From DASUEB01 sp036275295 (lineage in GTDB: Bacteria > Bacteroidota > Bacteroidia > Flavobacteriales_D > Luteibaculaceae): 11,680 nucleotides of DNA. Each line of letters starts with the position of its first letter. The first letter of the stretch is position 1. Positions 1 to 6,200 of this stretch are shown in pieces. The position numbers were made by a program, and so were the translations under genes. The notes under the pieces were generated by a model that made no database searches, was not told where the DNA came from, and saw nothing but the letters and a program-made list of their open reading frames with translations. The stretch is from assembly GCA_036275295.1 (NCBI GenBank), contig DASUEB010000005.1, forward strand, positions 1 through 11,680, read 5' to 3'.

Positions 1-41
1 GACAGAAGAAATCAGAGTAATCTAGGATTACCTTACGACAT

Positions 42-83
42 AAAAAAAGGGACCGTTTCCAATGCGAACAGGTCCCTTTTTTT
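42..83. terminator. Bidirectional intrinsic terminator
   Basis: A perfect 13-bp stem pairs 42-54 (seven A then GGGACC) with 71-83 (GGTCCC then seven T) across a 16-nt loop. Because the stem ends in A on one side and T on the other, it gives a GC hairpin followed by a U-run on either strand. It can therefore stop minus-strand transcription leaving the arsC-family gene (stop at 160) and plus-strand transcription entering from a gene left of the window. Confidence 0.9.
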
Positions 84-159
84 ATGCCTGTAATGAAGCC
101 TTAAAGTGCGTTTATTCATCACCCCTGTGAAAGCGAAGCACTGCTGATGATGCGATCTG

Positions 160-522
160 TTAAACCGTTGTGATCCACTGCGCCAACCGTTCGATGGGTC
201 GGGCCAGAATGGCCAGTTCACCTTTGGTTACGTAGGGCCGATGAAGAAAATCGGGGTTTTGTATAAGCCATAGCAACAATTCCTCCTCGGTGCCAGACAA
301 AATGTTTTTATGGGCTTCGAAAGCAGGGTCGGCATGGCGAACCAAATCTTTCGCCTCTGCGCCCAATTTTCCTTGCAGCGATTGAAGATCGGCCAATGAG
401 AGGGTGTCGTGTAACACATCGACCACCCTGAAATCTATTGCCTGTTTACTCAAGTATTCAAGCGCAAGGTTGCTTTTGCTACAATTGGGATTGTGGTAAA
501 TGACCAGCGCATTATCCGCCAT
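160..522 (-). CDS. arsC: ArsC-family arsenate reductase (glutaredoxin-dependent type)
   Basis: A 120-residue protein of the ArsC/Spx fold; the family reduces arsenate to arsenite in the cytoplasm using glutathione and glutaredoxin. The N-terminus carries YHNPNCSKS with the nucleophile at Cys14. Arg62, Arg95 (in HRPYV) and Arg108 (in ARP) match E. coli ArsC Arg60, Arg94 and Arg107, and Cys14 matches its Cys12, so the whole active site is present. The length is close to the 115-140 usual for the family. The ATG at 520-522 lies inside the end of prfB: the genes overlap by 11 nt, so translation is probably coupled and no separate promoter is visible. No arsR, arsB or acr3 lies in the window, so arsenic resistance as the physiological role is inferred from the family only. 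A related thiol reductase role (YffB-like) cannot be excluded. The gene ends about 77 nt before the bidirectional terminator. Confidence 0.88.
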   Translation of the reverse strand: MADNALVIYHNPNCSKSNLALEYLSKQAIDFRVVDVLHDTLSLADLQSLQGKLGAEAKDLVRHADPAFEAHKNILSGTEEELLLWLIQNPDFLHRPYVTKGELAILARPIERLAQWITTV

Positions 523-1597
523 AAACCATCAAAAAAGCCTTGAGGAACATATCGATTTCGCCATTCAATACCCCTTCGGTATCGCTGGTCTCTACTTCCG
601 TTCGAACATCTTTTACCAATTTATACGGGTGCAGCACATAGTTTCTAATTTGTGATCCCCACTCAATCTTCTTCTTACTGCCTTCAATAGCGGCAGTGGC
701 CTCCATTCGTTTGCGCATTTCAATCTCGTAGAGCTGCGATTTAAGGAGCTGAATAGCGTTTTCTTTGTTTTGCAGCTGAGATCTACTTTCTTGGTTCTTG
801 ATGATGATCCCCGATGGTTTGTGGTATAGTCGGACGGCAGTTTCTACCTTGTTTACGTTCTGTCCACCCGCACCACCTGCACGGAAAGTCTCAAATTCGA
901 TATCGGCTGGATTCACATCGATTTCAATGGTGTCATCGATTTTCGGATATACATAAACCGATACAAACGAGGTATGTCTTTTGGCGTTAGAGTCGAACGG
1001 AGAGATCCTCACCAATCGATGAACGCCATTTTCGCCTTTGAGAAATCCAAAAGCACTCTCGCCTTCAATTTCGAGAGTAACTTGCTTGACCCCAGCAACA
1101 TCACCCTCTTGGAAGTCGACTTCCTTGACCTTGTGTCCGTTTTTCTCCGCCCACATGATGTACATACGCATCAGCATGCCGGCCCAATCGCAGCTTTCAG
1201 TACCACCCGCACCGGAGGTAATTTGAATCACCGCATTCAGGTGATCTTCTTTGGCCGAAAGCATTTTTTTCAGCTCTAGGTTTTCGATACCGGTTTGCGC
1301 AATAGCGAAAGCGTCAGAGACTTCCTTTTCAGAGGCCTCGCCCTCCTTGTAAAAGTCGAATATTACCTTGACGTCTTCAATGGCTGTTTTGGCGTCAAAG
1401 TATTGATTGACCCAGGTCTTAAGAATTTTTACCTCTTTAAGGATCTCCTCAGCGCGTTTGGGGTCATCCCAAAAATTGGGATCTTGTGAATAGAGCTCCT
1501 GTTCGTTGATCTTTTCTTGTTTCCCAGTGATATCGAGGTAGCCGTGCAGGGCTTCCAGGCGTTGAGCAAGTTCTGAAATGCTATCTTGTGTTACCAT
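512..1597 (-). CDS. prfB: Peptide chain release factor 2
   Basis: Class I release factor that reads UAA and UGA in the ribosomal A site and triggers peptide release. The 361-residue product has the RF2 recognition tripeptide SPF at 199-201 and the catalytic GGQ at 244-246 within AGGAGGQNVNKVE. An N-terminal helical domain covers roughly 1-110. I chose the ATG at 1595-1597 because the product then begins MVTQDSISEL, as family members do, and a -7 promoter box sits just upstream at 1607-1614. The frame stays open for 39 more codons upstream, but that stretch runs into recX and does not look like RF2. The programmed +1 frameshift found in many prfB genes is absent: where E. coli has CUU UGA C, this gene reads CTC GAT in frame (Leu21-Asp22, 1532-1537), with no AGGGGG-like element before it. 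It is followed by, and overlaps, the arsC-family gene. Confidence 0.97.
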   Translation of the reverse strand: MVTQDSISELAQRLEALHGYLDITGKQEKINEQELYSQDPNFWDDPKRAEEILKEVKILKTWVNQYFDAKTAIEDVKVIFDFYKEGEASEKEVSDAFAIAQTGIENLELKKMLSAKEDHLNAVIQITSGAGGTESCDWAGMLMRMYIMWAEKNGHKVKEVDFQEGDVAGVKQVTLEIEGESAFGFLKGENGVHRLVRISPFDSNAKRHTSFVSVYVYPKIDDTIEIDVNPADIEFETFRAGGAGGQNVNKVETAVRLYHKPSGIIIKNQESRSQLQNKENAIQLLKSQLYEIEMRKRMEATAAIEGSKKKIEWGSQIRNYVLHPYKLVKDVRTEVETSDTEGVLNGEIDMFLKAFLMVYGG

Positions 1598-1606
1598 AAG
1601 CGGGCG

Positions 1607-1614
1607 CAAAGGTA
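1607..1614 (-). promoter_or_regulatory. Bacteroidota -7 promoter box of prfB
   Basis: On the minus strand the sequence TACCTTTG fits the Bacteroidota sigma -7 consensus TAnnTTTG exactly. It ends only 9 nt before the prfB ATG, so the transcript would be nearly leaderless. No clear TTG -33 element is seen at the usual distance. prfB can therefore be transcribed separately from recX. Confidence 0.65.
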
Positions 1615-1664
1615 ATAAATAGTAGTGGGCAGGGGGGGTACCCAGCATAAATAAGATGGGGGAT

Positions 1665-2129
1665 TTACACATGGCCTCGTTCCCGCAGGGCATCCCAAAC
1701 CAAATCCGTTTCATATCCCCTGCCGATTAGGTAATGTGCCAATTTAATGCCCCGTTCAAAACCATTCTTAGCCTTCAGTTTTTGTGCTTTTTGGTCCATG
1801 ATCTGGACAAGCACCGCCAGGTATTCGTCTGGATCAATTTCTTGACGTGCTTTTTTGATGCAATAGGCAGAAACTTTTTTCGATTTCAATCCCGCTTCAA
1901 TCTTTCGCCAGCCCCATTTTTTCATGCGGAATTTACCGCTTGCATAAGCCTGTGCAAATCGCTCTTCGTTGAGGAAATTGTCGTTGACCAACTCAGCGCA
2001 CAATTGATCTACTGTCGCAGTCGGCAGCCCCCAACCGTACAATTTATCGCGAACCTCGGCATGGCAGCGTTCCTGATAGGCGCAGTAAGCTTGAATCTTA
2101 GCCCGTATCTGATCCATACCGAATTCCAT
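1665..2129 (-). CDS. recX: Regulatory protein RecX
   Basis: RecX binds RecA filaments and limits their activity in homologous recombination and the SOS response. The product is 154 residues, all helical, built of the three-helix repeats typical of the family. Recognisable family segments are YCAYQERCHAEVRDKL (15-30), NDNFLNEERFAQAYASGKF (49-67) with the following KKWGWRKI (70-77), and the C-terminal GRGYETDLVWDAL. I chose the ATG at 2127-2129. A longer reading from a TTG at 2136-2138 would start inside the likely promoter box and is rejected; an ATG at 2115-2117 (150 residues) is also possible. The gene is 67 bp upstream of prfB on the same strand. recA is not in the window. Confidence 0.92.
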   Translation of the reverse strand: MEFGMDQIRAKIQAYCAYQERCHAEVRDKLYGWGLPTATVDQLCAELVNDNFLNEERFAQAYASGKFRMKKWGWRKIEAGLKSKKVSAYCIKKARQEIDPDEYLAVLVQIMDQKAQKLKAKNGFERGIKLAHYLIGRGYETDLVWDALRERGHV

Positions 2130-2135
2130 AAGGTG

Positions 2136-2143
2136 CAAAGTAA
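2136..2143 (-). promoter_or_regulatory. Probable -7 promoter box of recX (imperfect)
   Basis: The minus strand reads TTACTTTG, one base off TAnnTTTG, ending 6 nt before the chosen recX ATG. The position matches the other boxes in this window, but no convincing -33 TTG lies upstream. It implies a leaderless or nearly leaderless message. Confidence 0.4.
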
Positions 2144-2458
2144 CACAATAGAAGCATTCGGGCTGTTTCGTTTAGCTGTGCACGCCAACAGTAAGGCTAA
2201 AATTTTGCAGCTGACTCGTGGGCCACACATCTGGCTTACCAACACGCAATGACCACCCGCGGTGGGGGTGTTCTATAAAAAAACACCCAAGAGGCGGCTG
2301 TTAAGGGCTACTTCTTGGGTGAATAAAATAACTATGCGAACGTTCTATTAGAAGCTGGTCTTATGATGTTGGACCATTCAAAAACAGGTAATGATTTCTG
2401 GATCAGCTATTTGGAAAGAAAGATAATCCCCCGTAAACCGATCGCAAGGATATTACCT
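2144..2458. other. Non-coding stretch between recX and the RNase G gene
   Basis: This 315-bp stretch holds the end of the RNase G transcript and the upstream flank of recX. The only strong element is the minus-strand terminator at 2277-2321. Next to it are a small hairpin, CCACC 2253-2257 with GGTGG 2261-2265, and a second pairing, GGGTGTT 2266-2272 with AACACCC 2282-2288, which competes with the terminator stem. Bases 2322-2458 would be a 137-nt 3' untranslated tail of the RNase G message. A plus-strand frame of 35 codons (ATG 2363, stop 2468-2470) is open but matches nothing I recognise. No tRNA or known riboswitch is seen. Confidence 0.5.
2277..2321 (-). terminator. Intrinsic terminator of the HU-TPR-RNase G operon
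   Basis: On the minus strand, CACCCAAGA (2321-2313) pairs perfectly with TCTTGGGTG (2292-2284) around a 20-nt loop, and is followed directly by seven T (2283-2277). The plus strand has no T-run after the stem, so it is directional. It lies about 137 nt beyond the RNase G stop codon and insulates recX from that operon. Confidence 0.85.
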
Positions 2459-4006
2459 TTACACCTCTAGAACTCTGCCAGTTGAGTCAATGAACTCATA
2501 TTTCAACAGGTGGTAGGAGCTATCTGCTTTCACGGGGATCCATTTTTTGTATTGCATGAACCATTTGCGTTGAAAGGAGAAAAACTTGCGCTTGAGATAC
2601 GACTCCAGATAAGGATGCACCTTGATGGCTACCTGACCTGTATTCATTTCTTTAATCACGTATTCCAGCGTGTTTTCAATCTCATCAGTAAGCAGCACGG
2701 TGGCTTCCACTTCGCCGCTTCCCTTGCAAACTGGGCAGCTCTCGGTGGTCGTAATATCTGTTTCGGGTCGTACGCGTTGTCTGGTAATTTCTACCACGCC
2801 AAACTTAGAAGGCGGCAATACATTGTGTTTTGCCTTATCGAGTTTCATCGCCTCTTTGAGATGTTCGTAGAGCTTGCGTTGATTCTCGCCTTCGGCCATA
2901 TCGATGAAATCGATGGCAATGATTCCCCCCATATCTCGGAGGCGAATGATACGGGCAATTTCATCAGCGGCCTCCAAGTTGGTTTCCAAGGCATTTTGCT
3001 CCTGGTCTTTCATGCCTTTTCGGTTACCGCTATTAACATCGATAACGTGCATGGCTTCGGTGTGCTCAACAATCAGATACGCTCCGCTGCGCAGCATAAC
3101 CTGTCGGCCGAATGCGGCTTTGATTTGTTTGTGCACCCCGTAATTCTCGAAGATGGGGAGATTGCCAGTATACATTCTAACAATGTTCTCCTTTTCAGGC
3201 GAATTGTTTCGGATGTACTCTCTGACCTGCGTGTAGAGGTTGCGATTGTTTACGTGGATGTTGCTAAAATGAGGCGACAACAAATCGCGCAGTACTGCCG
3301 ATGTTTTGTTAATCTCACCCAGCACCCTTTTGGGGGGCGCTGAGTTGCGCAGATTTTTGGCAACAGTTTCCCATCTGGTAATCAGATCGTTGAGATCGTT
3401 TTCCAGATCACTTACTTTTTTGTTTTCAGCTACGGTACGAATGATAACCCCAAAATTTTTGGGTCGTATGTTGTGCATTAGCTGTCTGAGGCGATCGCGT
3501 TCACCGGGTTGTCGGATTTTTTGGCTTATGGAAACCTTATTTGAGAAAGGTACCAAAACCAAATATCTACCGGCCAGCGTCAATTCGGAGCACAGGCGAG
3601 GACCCTTCTGTGAGATGGGTTCCTTGGCTATTTGCACCAGAATTTGCTGTCCCGACGACAGAACGTCTTTGATCTTGCCTTCTTTTTCGATATCCTGCTC
3701 CAGTTCACCTTCGCCGAGCATCGTTCCGCGAAAATCTCCTTTTAAGATACTTTTGGTAAACTTGTTTAGCGACTGAAATTGCTGACCCAGATCGAGGTAA
3801 TGCAAAAATGCGTCTTTTTCGTACCCTACATCGACAAATGCGGCATTCAAGCTGGGTACAACCCGCCTTACTTTGCCCAGATAGATATCGCCAACCGAGA
3901 AGTCGTCGCTGCCTTTTTCCTTATGCCATTCGGTGAGAATGCCATTTTTGAGCAGGGCAATAGACACTTCGGTAGAGTTGGCATCAATAACCAAATCTAT
4001 ATTCAC
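2459..4006 (-). CDS. rng: Ribonuclease G (RNase E/G family)
   Basis: Endoribonuclease for rRNA maturation and mRNA decay; cytoplasmic. The 515-residue product has an N-terminal S1 RNA-binding region (about 36-130, with IYLGKVRRVVPSLNAAFVDVG). The catalytic metal-binding aspartates are Asp323 in HVIDVNSGN and Asp366 in IAIDFIDM. The zinc-link cysteines are Cys424 and Cys427 in CPVCKGSGEV. All four sit exactly 20 positions after their RNase E counterparts (303, 346, 404, 407), which an insertion in the S1 domain (around 75-110) explains. There is no long C-terminal scaffold, so it is RNase G-like in length. The start is GTG at 4004-4006; the product then starts NIDLVIDANSTEVSIALL, as Bacteroidota homologues do, and no better ATG is near. 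It is the last gene of the HU-TPR-small basic protein operon, 86 nt behind the small ORF. Confidence 0.96.
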   Translation of the reverse strand: MNIDLVIDANSTEVSIALLKNGILTEWHKEKGSDDFSVGDIYLGKVRRVVPSLNAAFVDVGYEKDAFLHYLDLGQQFQSLNKFTKSILKGDFRGTMLGEGELEQDIEKEGKIKDVLSSGQQILVQIAKEPISQKGPRLCSELTLAGRYLVLVPFSNKVSISQKIRQPGERDRLRQLMHNIRPKNFGVIIRTVAENKKVSDLENDLNDLITRWETVAKNLRNSAPPKRVLGEINKTSAVLRDLLSPHFSNIHVNNRNLYTQVREYIRNNSPEKENIVRMYTGNLPIFENYGVHKQIKAAFGRQVMLRSGAYLIVEHTEAMHVIDVNSGNRKGMKDQEQNALETNLEAADEIARIIRLRDMGGIIAIDFIDMAEGENQRKLYEHLKEAMKLDKAKHNVLPPSKFGVVEITRQRVRPETDITTTESCPVCKGSGEVEATVLLTDEIENTLEYVIKEMNTGQVAIKVHPYLESYLKRKFFSFQRKWFMQYKKWIPVKADSSYHLLKYEFIDSTGRVLEV

Positions 4007-4031
4007 GAGCGTATAGGATTAAACGACACAA

Positions 4032-4055
4032 CCGGTGCGAACTGAGTCACACCGG
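4032..4055 (-). other. Hairpin in the leader of the RNase G gene
   Basis: CCGGTG (4032-4037) and CACCGG (4050-4055) form a 6-bp GC-rich stem with a 12-nt loop, 26 nt upstream of the GTG start. There is no following U-run, so it is not an intrinsic terminator. It could be a processing site or stabiliser between cistrons; that role is only inferred. Confidence 0.35.
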
Positions 4056-4092
4056 CGTGCGGAAAGAACTAAAAAGAATTAGCGGTTAACGC

Positions 4093-4185
4093 TTATTTTT
4101 TCTTCTTGTGACGGTGCTTTCTTAGACGCTTCTTACGCTTGTGAGTAGCCATTTTATGTCTTTTTCTTTTCTTACCGCTTGGCAT
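4093..4185 (-). CDS. AURKAIP1/COX24-domain small basic ribosomal protein (mS38/bS22-like)
   Basis: A 30-residue ORF: it begins MPSGKKRKRHKMATHKRKK and continues RLRKHRHKKKK to a TAA stop. About two thirds of the residues are Lys or Arg and several more are His; there are no acidic residues. This pattern matches the short Bacteroidota proteins annotated with the AURKAIP1/COX24 domain. Relatives of that domain are the mitochondrial small-subunit protein mS38 and the mycobacterial bS22, which bind rRNA in the 30S subunit. It lies 15 nt behind the TPR gene stop and 86 nt ahead of the RNase G gene, on the same strand, so it is very likely transcribed with HU and RNase G. An internal Met12 is a possible but less likely start. 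I infer an rRNA-binding role; the exact ribosomal position in this phylum is not shown by the sequence. Ordinary gene callers miss it because of its size. Confidence 0.8.
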   Translation of the reverse strand: MPSGKKRKRHKMATHKRKKRLRKHRHKKKK

Positions 4186-4200
4186 AAAAAATGTGTTTAA

Positions 4201-4668
4201 TTAGTTAGACAATTCGTTAATTATTCGATCAACACCGTGCAATACAATGGTATCGCTGGTGGTAGTTTTGAATGTATTGTACGCCTCTATAGCGCCGGTG
4301 GTATCACCTAAGGCCTGCTTTGCTTGCCCGAGGTACAAATAGGCATCTGGATAGGTTTGCGTCGAAAGCGAAAGTACTTTCTCAAAGCGTTGTACCGCTT
4401 TGTCTACTTGACCCGATTGAAGCGAGAACAAACCCAATCTGTAGTGCACTTCGATGTTGTTTGAATCTTCGGCCAAGATTTCTCTGAAAAGCTGGATGCC
4501 CTCCATCGGATTTTCGCCTTTTTCAACCAACTCGGTGGCTCGGGCAATCTTTTGCTCTAGGCTGCTCACAGGTTTCTCGGCCACGGGCTGACGCGGAATA
4601 AAGCGCATCAATACCAGCAGTCCCAAACCGCCTACAACAAGAGCTATTTTTGCCCCGTGCTTTTTCAA
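4201..4668 (-). CDS. Membrane-anchored tetratricopeptide repeat protein
   Basis: A 155-residue protein with a positive N-terminus (KKHGAK), one membrane helix at about 7-22 and a polar C-terminal part expected to be outside the cytoplasm. TPR-like helices cover about 41-141; the clearest repeats are near 74-107 (HYRLGLFSLQSGQVDKAV) and 108-136 (AYLYLGQAKQALGDTTGAI). TPR domains bind partner proteins; the partner is unknown. The start is a TTG at 4666-4668 that shares TTGA with the HU stop codon (4665-4667). No ATG, GTG or other usual start lies upstream in frame, and the next ATG (Met21) would cut off the membrane helix. The gene order HU, TPR protein, RNase G is, as I recall, common in Flavobacteriales, which supports it as a real gene despite no assigned function. 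Confidence 0.82.
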   Translation of the reverse strand: MKKHGAKIALVVGGLGLLVLMRFIPRQPVAEKPVSSLEQKIARATELVEKGENPMEGIQLFREILAEDSNNIEVHYRLGLFSLQSGQVDKAVQRFEKVLSLSTQTYPDAYLYLGQAKQALGDTTGAIEAYNTFKTTTSDTIVLHGVDRIINELSN

Positions 4669-4961
4669 GCCGATACCTTCTTGGTGTTTTCTTTCACTGA
4701 TTCAACAAACGTTTTGGCAGGTTTAAAAGCCGGAACGTTGTGAGCAGGAATAATGATGGTTGTATTTTTCGAAATGTTACGACCCGTTTTCTGAGCCCGT
4801 TGCTTAACGATAAAAGAACCAAAACCTCTCAAGTACACATTATCACCCTTCTTCAAAGACGTTTTGATTGAATTCATGAACGCCTCCACAGCGGTTTGTA
4901 CCGCTACTTTCTCAATACCTGTCTTGTCTGCGATTTCAGCAACGATGTCTGCCTTTGTCAT
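4665..4961 (-). CDS. hup: HU family DNA-binding protein
   Basis: A nucleoid-associated protein that binds and bends DNA as a dimer. The 98-residue product shows the N-terminal helices (MTKADIVAEIADKTGIEKVA), the RGFGSF strand turn (about 45-50), the DNA-gripping arm (51-75) and the C-terminal motif IPAHNVPAFKPAKTF. The length is normal apart from a short basic tail (NTKKVSA). The ATG is at 4959-4961 with a leader of about 40 nt behind a perfect -7 box. It heads an operon with the TPR protein, the small basic ORF and RNase G. mutY diverges from it. Confidence 0.95.
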   Translation of the reverse strand: MTKADIVAEIADKTGIEKVAVQTAVEAFMNSIKTSLKKGDNVYLRGFGSFIVKQRAQKTGRNISKNTTIIIPAHNVPAFKPAKTFVESVKENTKKVSA

Positions 4962-5008
4962 ATGATTATCTTGATTTTCAGTTAATTTACCATCAATTTT
5001 GAGGGGTG

Positions 5009-5016
5009 CAAAGATA
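5009..5016 (-). promoter_or_regulatory. -7 promoter box of the HU operon
   Basis: The minus strand reads TATCTTTG, an exact TAnnTTTG match, followed by GCACCCC as often seen in Flavobacteriales promoters. Transcription would start near 5001-5003, leaving a leader of about 40 nt before the HU ATG. No good TTG -33 element is visible. The box is back to back with the mutY promoter. Confidence 0.65.
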
Positions 5017-5041
5017 GACTTCTTCTTTAACTTTTAAAATT

Positions 5042-5072
5042 TTGCAGCCGAAATTTATCATAGGTACTTTTG
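5042..5072 (+). promoter_or_regulatory. Promoter of mutY (-33 TTG and -7 TACTTTTG)
   Basis: A -33 TTG (5042-5044, within TTTTG) and an exact -7 TAnnTTTG match, TACTTTTG (5065-5072), are separated by 20 bp, within the Bacteroidota range. The ATG follows 5 nt after the box, so the message is leaderless or nearly so. This promoter decides the mutY start against an ATG at 5042-5044 upstream of the box. Confidence 0.7.
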
Positions 5073-5077
5073 TACCC

Positions 5078-6127
5078 ATGAATTCGGGGGCTAAACAACT
5101 GGCAACATGGTATGAAAAACACAAGCGCGACCTGCCTTGGCGACATACGCGAGACCCATATCATATATGGATTTCTGAGGTTATCCTGCAGCAAACGCGC
5201 GTAGCACAGGGCCTTCCCTACTACCATCGGTTTACAACCTTATTTCCCACCGTAGAGGCCCTGGCAAACGCGCCTCAAGATGCCGTTTTGAAATGTTGGC
5301 AAGGTCTTGGCTACTATAGTAGAGCCCGAAATATGCACCATACCGCTAAGCTGGTTTTATCCCAGCACGCAGGTGTTTTTCCCAAGCAATACAGCGAACT
5401 GATCAAACTTAAAGGCATTGGCCCATACACGGCAGCTGCTGTAGCGTCGTTTGCCAACCGAGAGAAAGTGGCGGTGGTCGACGGCAATGTAATTCGCGTT
5501 CTAGCCCGAATTTTTTTGGTGGAATCGCCCGTCGACCTCGGTCAAACCAAAAAAGAAATCCAACAATTGGCCGACGAGTTCCTGGAGGAACCCTCCGATT
5601 TGTACAACCAGGCCATCATGGAGTTGGGCGCCCTGATCTGCACGCCCAAGAGTCCAAAATGTCAGGAGTGTCCCGTGCAAGTTCATTGCTTGGCCTTTGC
5701 ACAACAAAAGCAAAATCAGCTACCCCATAAACAAGGAAAAACCAAACAGCGCAACCGATACCTCAACTACTTGGTCATTGGCACTGAAGAGCGATTCTAC
5801 ATCAAACAGCGCGGTGAAGGGGATATTTGGGCCGGCTTATACGATTTCCCCGTGCTTGAAACGCAGCAAGAGGTGAATCACCCAGCCGAGTTAGGCGATA
5901 TATGGCCATGGCTTCAGCAACCCGAAATTCGATTCGATGGGGTCTCTGAGCCCTATCAACACCAGTTAAGTCATCAGAAACTGCACGCCAAGTTCTGGAC
6001 CTACACATTGGATGGTCCAATTACTCAAGCGGATTGGATTGAAGTAAACGCCGGAGTTGCCCGTCAATACCCCGTTCCAAAGCTTATCTCGAACTTTCTG
6101 GAGCGGAGCAAACTGGCAGAAAAATAA
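5078..6127 (+). CDS. mutY: A/G-specific adenine DNA glycosylase MutY
   Basis: Removes adenine mispaired with 8-oxoguanine in base excision repair. The 349-residue product has the catalytic Glu34 in WISEVILQQTRV, the helix-hairpin-helix LKGIGPYTAAAV (111-122) and the catalytic Asp135 in VVDGNVIRV. The [4Fe-4S] cysteines are 188, 195, 198 and 204, in the exact C-x6-C-x2-C-x5-C spacing. The C-terminal NUDIX-like domain (about 225-349), which reads the 8-oxoG strand, contains LSHQKLH (297-303) in the place of the FSH loop. I chose the ATG at 5078-5080 because a good promoter box ends at 5072; an upstream in-frame ATG at 5042 lies in the -33 element. Downstream lie ssb, gldE and gldD, an arrangement also reported around gldD/gldE in Flavobacterium johnsoniae. 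Confidence 0.96.
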   Translation: MNSGAKQLATWYEKHKRDLPWRHTRDPYHIWISEVILQQTRVAQGLPYYHRFTTLFPTVEALANAPQDAVLKCWQGLGYYSRARNMHHTAKLVLSQHAGVFPKQYSELIKLKGIGPYTAAAVASFANREKVAVVDGNVIRVLARIFLVESPVDLGQTKKEIQQLADEFLEEPSDLYNQAIMELGALICTPKSPKCQECPVQVHCLAFAQQKQNQLPHKQGKTKQRNRYLNYLVIGTEERFYIKQRGEGDIWAGLYDFPVLETQQEVNHPAELGDIWPWLQQPEIRFDGVSEPYQHQLSHQKLHAKFWTYTLDGPITQADWIEVNAGVARQYPVPKLISNFLERSKLAEK

Positions 6128-6132
6128 TCGCA

Positions 6133-6195
6133 ATAATCAGATTATCAATTGTTTATAGAATCAGTTTTACATTTGCTGAAACCCTTAAACAATTG
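6133..6195 (+). promoter_or_regulatory. ssb promoter with nested inverted repeats
   Basis: The -7 box TACATTTG (6168-6175) is an exact TAnnTTTG match; a TTG at 6149-6151 could be the -33 element with a slightly short 16-bp spacer. The promoter is framed by a perfect 10-bp inverted repeat, CAATTGTTTA (6146-6155) and TAAACAATTG (6186-6195). Directly upstream is a perfect 13-bp palindrome, ATAATC A GATTAT (6133-6145), and ATAATC also occurs at 6124-6129. The left arm covers the -33 element and the right arm lies in the leader, a layout expected of an operator. No regulator is identified. Confidence 0.55.
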
Positions 6196-6200
6196 TAGTT

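Noticed and set aside
1..25. Possible 3' end of a plus-strand gene (frame ending TEEIRVI then TAG at 23-25, just before the terminator)
   Set aside because: Too short to identify; another frame also stops at 18-20, so the reading frame is undecided.
1598..1714. N-terminal extension of prfB by 39 codons
   Set aside because: It overlaps recX and the prfB promoter and does not resemble RF2.
2009..2245. A 78-codon minus-strand frame overlapping the recX start region
   Set aside because: Overlaps recX in another frame, no family match and no good promoter of its own.
1734..2252. A 172-codon plus-strand frame opposite recX
   Set aside because: Phe/Cys-rich shadow peptide with no family match; recX on the other strand is clear.
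2510..3343. A 277-codon plus-strand frame opposite the RNase G gene
   Set aside because: It is the antisense shadow of a highly conserved gene and matches no family; the same holds for 3306-3776 and 3779-4045.
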